A stretch of 64,000 bases of DNA from Silicimonas sp963779765. GTDB taxonomy: Bacteria > Pseudomonadota > Alphaproteobacteria > Rhodobacterales > Rhodobacteraceae. The stretch lies in contig CAVZZP010000004.1 in assembly GCA_963779765.1 (NCBI GenBank), forward strand, positions 693,045-757,044, in the 5' to 3' direction. Positions 61,711-64,000 of the stretch are shown piece after piece. The notes under the pieces are model-generated. The model saw only the letters and a list, made by a program, of their open reading frames with translations, was not told where the DNA came from and made no database searches. Position numbers and translations under genes: made by a program. Position 1 is the stretch's first letter; each line of letters starts with the position of its first letter.

Positions 61711-63637
61711 CACCTGTACAACTGCACGACGTCGCGGAACGTGCCGGTCGAGACGTTGGCCCCGCCCCGGTTCAGAGCGCCGCTGACCAGCTCGCCGAAG
61801 ATCTCGACCGTGGTGCCGTTCGGGCGGCTTGGGTTCAGCAGGAACAGCTCGACGAAGTAGGTCGCCTGAAACGCGCCTGACCCGCCGCGCAACTCGCTTG
61901 ACCAGGCGTCGCAATCCACCACGGCCGCGATGATCGTGCGGCGGCGCGGGTTGACCGAATAGATCGGCGCGCCGCCCGAAGTGCTGCACTGGGGCAGCGA
62001 GGCCCCACGCCGGTCGTGGACGACTGTCCCTCCTGCGTTCGTGATGTCGCGGATCAACTCACGCGGCGTCGTGCGTCTCGTTCCGTCTTCGACCGAATAG
62101 TCGTCGGCGCCGTCGTAGACCGCAGAAGGGTTGTCGTAGAGAGAATAGGCGACCTCGGCGCGGTAGTAGTCCCACCTTGTTCCGCCTGCCGGTACGATCG
62201 GATTTCCCGCGATCCAAGGTGTCGTCCCGTCACCACCTTCCGATTGCGATAGCGGACGGAATGGGTCGGCGCGGTGATAGGTGCCGGCGTTCGCGCCTGT
62301 CACGGTCACGGTCTCGCCCGCGGCGACGGTGCCGACGTTGGCGGCCTCCGTCGAATAATTCGTCTCGACATAGCGCATCCGGCCCTGCGACCAGTCCCCG
62401 TTCCCGAAGCGCGGCTCGCCGTTGTACGATGTGCAGCCCGTCCCGCCGAGGAAGCAGTCGTCAGGCGGCAGCGGCATCGTCGTGTTCGTGGTCGTCGCCG
62501 AGGAACCGGGTGCGCAGGTCGTGCCCGCGACATAGTCTTTTGTCACCACGGGAGCAGGAGGATAGTCCGGATTGTCTTCCTTGTCCTGGTTCGCGGCGTC
62601 GAACATGTCGAGGAAGATGTTCAGCGTCGTCGGCCGGATACCGTTGGCGCCGCCGGTATAGGAGGTGAGCAATCCGTTCGGGAAGCAGGTCGTGACCGCT
62701 CCCAGGCCCGCCACCATGCAGGCGTACTTGTCGGGCGTGCTGGTCAGGGACGCGCAGGGACCGTCGGCGATATAGGGTTTGCAGTGTTGCTGCCGCCGGT
62801 CAGCCCGGCCTGCTCCAGCACGTTCAGCCAGGCGAAGTTGCCGGGCGACCACTGGCCGCCGCTGCCGGTGCCGCCGCCGGAGCCTCCGCCGCCGTTGCCA
62901 TTGCCGTTTCCGTTGCCGTTGCCCCCGTTGCCGCCACCGCCGTTGCCGCCACCGCCGCCGCCGCCGTTGCCCTGCTCGGCCACCAGCTTGATGACGTCGC
63001 CGACGTTGTTGTCGGGGTTCCAAGGCACGCCACCTTCAGCAGGCGGCATGCAGAAGAACACGGGCGACACGTCGCAGGCGAAGCCGGTATAGCCGGCCAC
63101 GGCCTCGGCATCGATCATGTCGTCGGGAAGGTCGTCCGTCGTGAAGATCGACAGAAGCTGGGCAAAGACCCACGGCACCTGGACGCGGCGGTCGTTCGCG
63201 CCATCCTGGTTCATCGCCACGCGCACGAAGCGCGCGAGGGAGTTGTTGGCCGCGACCGCCTGATCCAGAGCGCCCGACATCGCCGAGGTGTCGGCGGCGG
63301 GCAGCGTCTGGTAGAAATAGATGTTGTAGTCCGATGCGGTGGCGAGGACCTTGTCGCCCTCCCCGATCACGAAGCTGTCCACGATGAGGTCGTTGGCGGC
63401 ATTGCGCGCCCGCTGCATCGCGCCCGGCAGGCCGTCCAGCTCGCCCGCGGCCGAGAGCGCCACGTTGTCGACGAAGGACTGCATCTCGGCGTGGGTGGCC
63501 GCGCGGCGGCCGATGTCGAACGAGAGGGCCGCGAGAAGGAAGATCACCGCGCAGCAGATGGCGAAGAACACCAGAAGGGCGCCGGTCTCGTCTTTGGCGA
63601 AGCGCTTTGCACTCGGTACCATCACATGCCGTCCCAT
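61710..63637 (-). CDS. tadG: TadG-like pilus-assembly protein with Gly/Asn-rich insert, frameshifted
   Basis: About 642 residues corrected. N-terminal TadG anchor (KDETGALLVFFAICCAVIF, then DIGRRAATHAEMQ) and a large periplasmic part. A Gly/Asn-rich stretch (about residues 221-260) splits it. One A is missing at the coding-strand run complementary to 62778-62780; restoring it gives AKPYIADGPCASLTSTPDKY and joins the two halves. No complete VWA metal site was recognised, unlike the TadG-like protein at 6422. ATG 63637 has a GGGGGA site upstream. It heads a coupled tadG-tadE-tadE-cpaE run. Confidence 0.8.
62858..62976 (-). repeat. Gly/Asn-codon low-complexity tract within tadG
   Basis: Roughly 120 nt made of GGC/GGT/GGA/GGG and AAC codons encode GGGGGGGNGGGGNGGNGNGN-type sequence. 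Slippage-prone; a likely flexible surface linker. Confidence 0.8.
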
Positions 63638-63704
63638 TCCAATGTCCCCCAGGCGAAACTGCGGTGCGGGGCCCGGAGAGCAGATCCGGGCCGCCGCCGC
63701 AGGG

Positions 63705-63977
63705 TCAGTCGATACGTTCTTCGACTTCCACGTTCTCGATGTTGACGCCCGCGCGACGCACCTTGATGGTCATCTTCGGGCCTTCCTCGGTCGGAGATTT
63801 CTCGCGGATGATGTCCGACAGCTTGATCGACTCCATCGGCTCGTCCACGACCGAGTCGAGCGTCCGCAGCGACAGCGAAAGCTGCCCGGCCTTCTGGGCC
63901 AGCGCCAGCTTCTGGCCCTGCTCGGGCGTCACCTCGACCGTCACGGTCTTGGCGATGTTCGCAGCAATACGTACGAA
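63705..63977 (-). CDS. cpaB: Flp pilus assembly protein CpaB/RcpC, C-terminal part
   Basis: The visible residues (IAKTVTVEVTPEQGQKLALA, then KAGQLSLSLRTLDS) match the C-terminal half of CpaB/RcpC, a periplasmic SAF-type protein that works with the secretin CpaC. The tail (about 40 residues) is charged. In frame the sequence is open only to 63977; beyond it a TGA appears and the last about 40 nt are lower in GC, so either another indel or a sequence break lies there. The gene is upstream of tadG on the same strand (67 nt gap); the secretin cpaC, normally next, is absent here. Confidence 0.75.
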   Translation of the reverse strand, partial: FVRIAANIAKTVTVEVTPEQGQKLALAQKAGQLSLSLRTLDSVVDEPMESIKLSDIIREKSPTEEGPKMTIKVRRAGVNIENVEVEERID

Positions 63978-64000
63978 TCAAGCAACAGGCACATAAACAC

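Noticed and set aside
2..64000. CRISPR arrays, insertion sequences, prophage or integrative elements
   Set aside because: No regularly spaced direct repeats, transposase or integrase genes, or phage structural genes were seen; the two tRNAs have no flanking integrase or repeated 3' end.

Overview
The window is high-GC, densely coded DNA from an alphaproteobacterium, almost certainly a member of the Rhodobacteraceae (Roseobacter/Rhodobacter relatives). The reasons are the dcw gene order (DUF2484-murB-ddl-ftsQ-ftsA-ftsZ ... lpxC-bamD-recN), an HvrA-type H-NS protein, a split cobalamin methionine-synthase type module (homocysteine methyltransferase, corrinoid protein, DUF1638) and a CpaB/CpaE/CpaF-type Tad pilus locus. 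No insertion sequence, prophage or CRISPR array was seen.

Layout. 1-1.5 kb: end of a LysR regulator, a structured leader with terminator, and a homocysteine methyltransferase gene. 1.5-15.5 kb: a minus-strand envelope and cell-division block (recN, bamD, lpxC, then three TadE/TadG-type genes that interrupt the expected ftsZ-lpxC junction, ftsZ, a small secreted protein, ftsA, ftsQ, ddl, murB, two small membrane proteins). 15.6-25 kb: a radical SAM protein, corrinoid protein, ASCH-like protein, DUF1638, sufE, a lipoprotein, an AbrB-family membrane protein, rnd, purN-purM, a secreted thermonuclease-like protein and a CAT-anticodon tRNA. 25.2-28.9 kb: an H-NS-like gene, an EnvZ-like sensor kinase, a metallo-beta-lactamase-fold hydrolase, tRNA-Asn and a solute-binding-fold protein.

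28.9-46.3 kb is the most distinctive region: a Pel-like exopolysaccharide locus. It has an atypical LuxR regulator, pelG, pelF, pelE and pelD coupled behind an ExoF-type exporter. Divergent from these are a PelA-like protein whose deacetylase metal motifs are lost and a PelB-like TPR protein. Then comes a glmS-galE-glycoside hydrolase operon, and a second glycoside hydrolase joined by a long Pro-Glu linker to RTX repeats. Together they could make UDP-GalNAc, polymerise and flip it (PelD/E/F/G), export it (OPX protein plus TPR scaffold) and trim it outside the cell. PelD has no GGDEF domain, so the usual c-di-GMP switch seems to be missing.

46.5-55.5 kb holds a ketopantoate reductase-like gene, coxG-like, fucU-like and ribokinase genes, a YejA-like peptide-binding protein, and a 1059-residue reductive dehalogenase fused to its own flavin/2Fe-2S reductase, followed by a LuxR regulator. 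55.7-64 kb is a minus-strand Tad pilus operon (cpaB end, tadG, two tadE genes, cpaE, cpaF, tadB, tadC).

Quality caveat: at least 14 single-base indels (about 11 insertions, 3 deletions) break otherwise conserved genes on both strands. Most are probably sequence errors rather than biology; affected genes are given as their full reconstructed extents.
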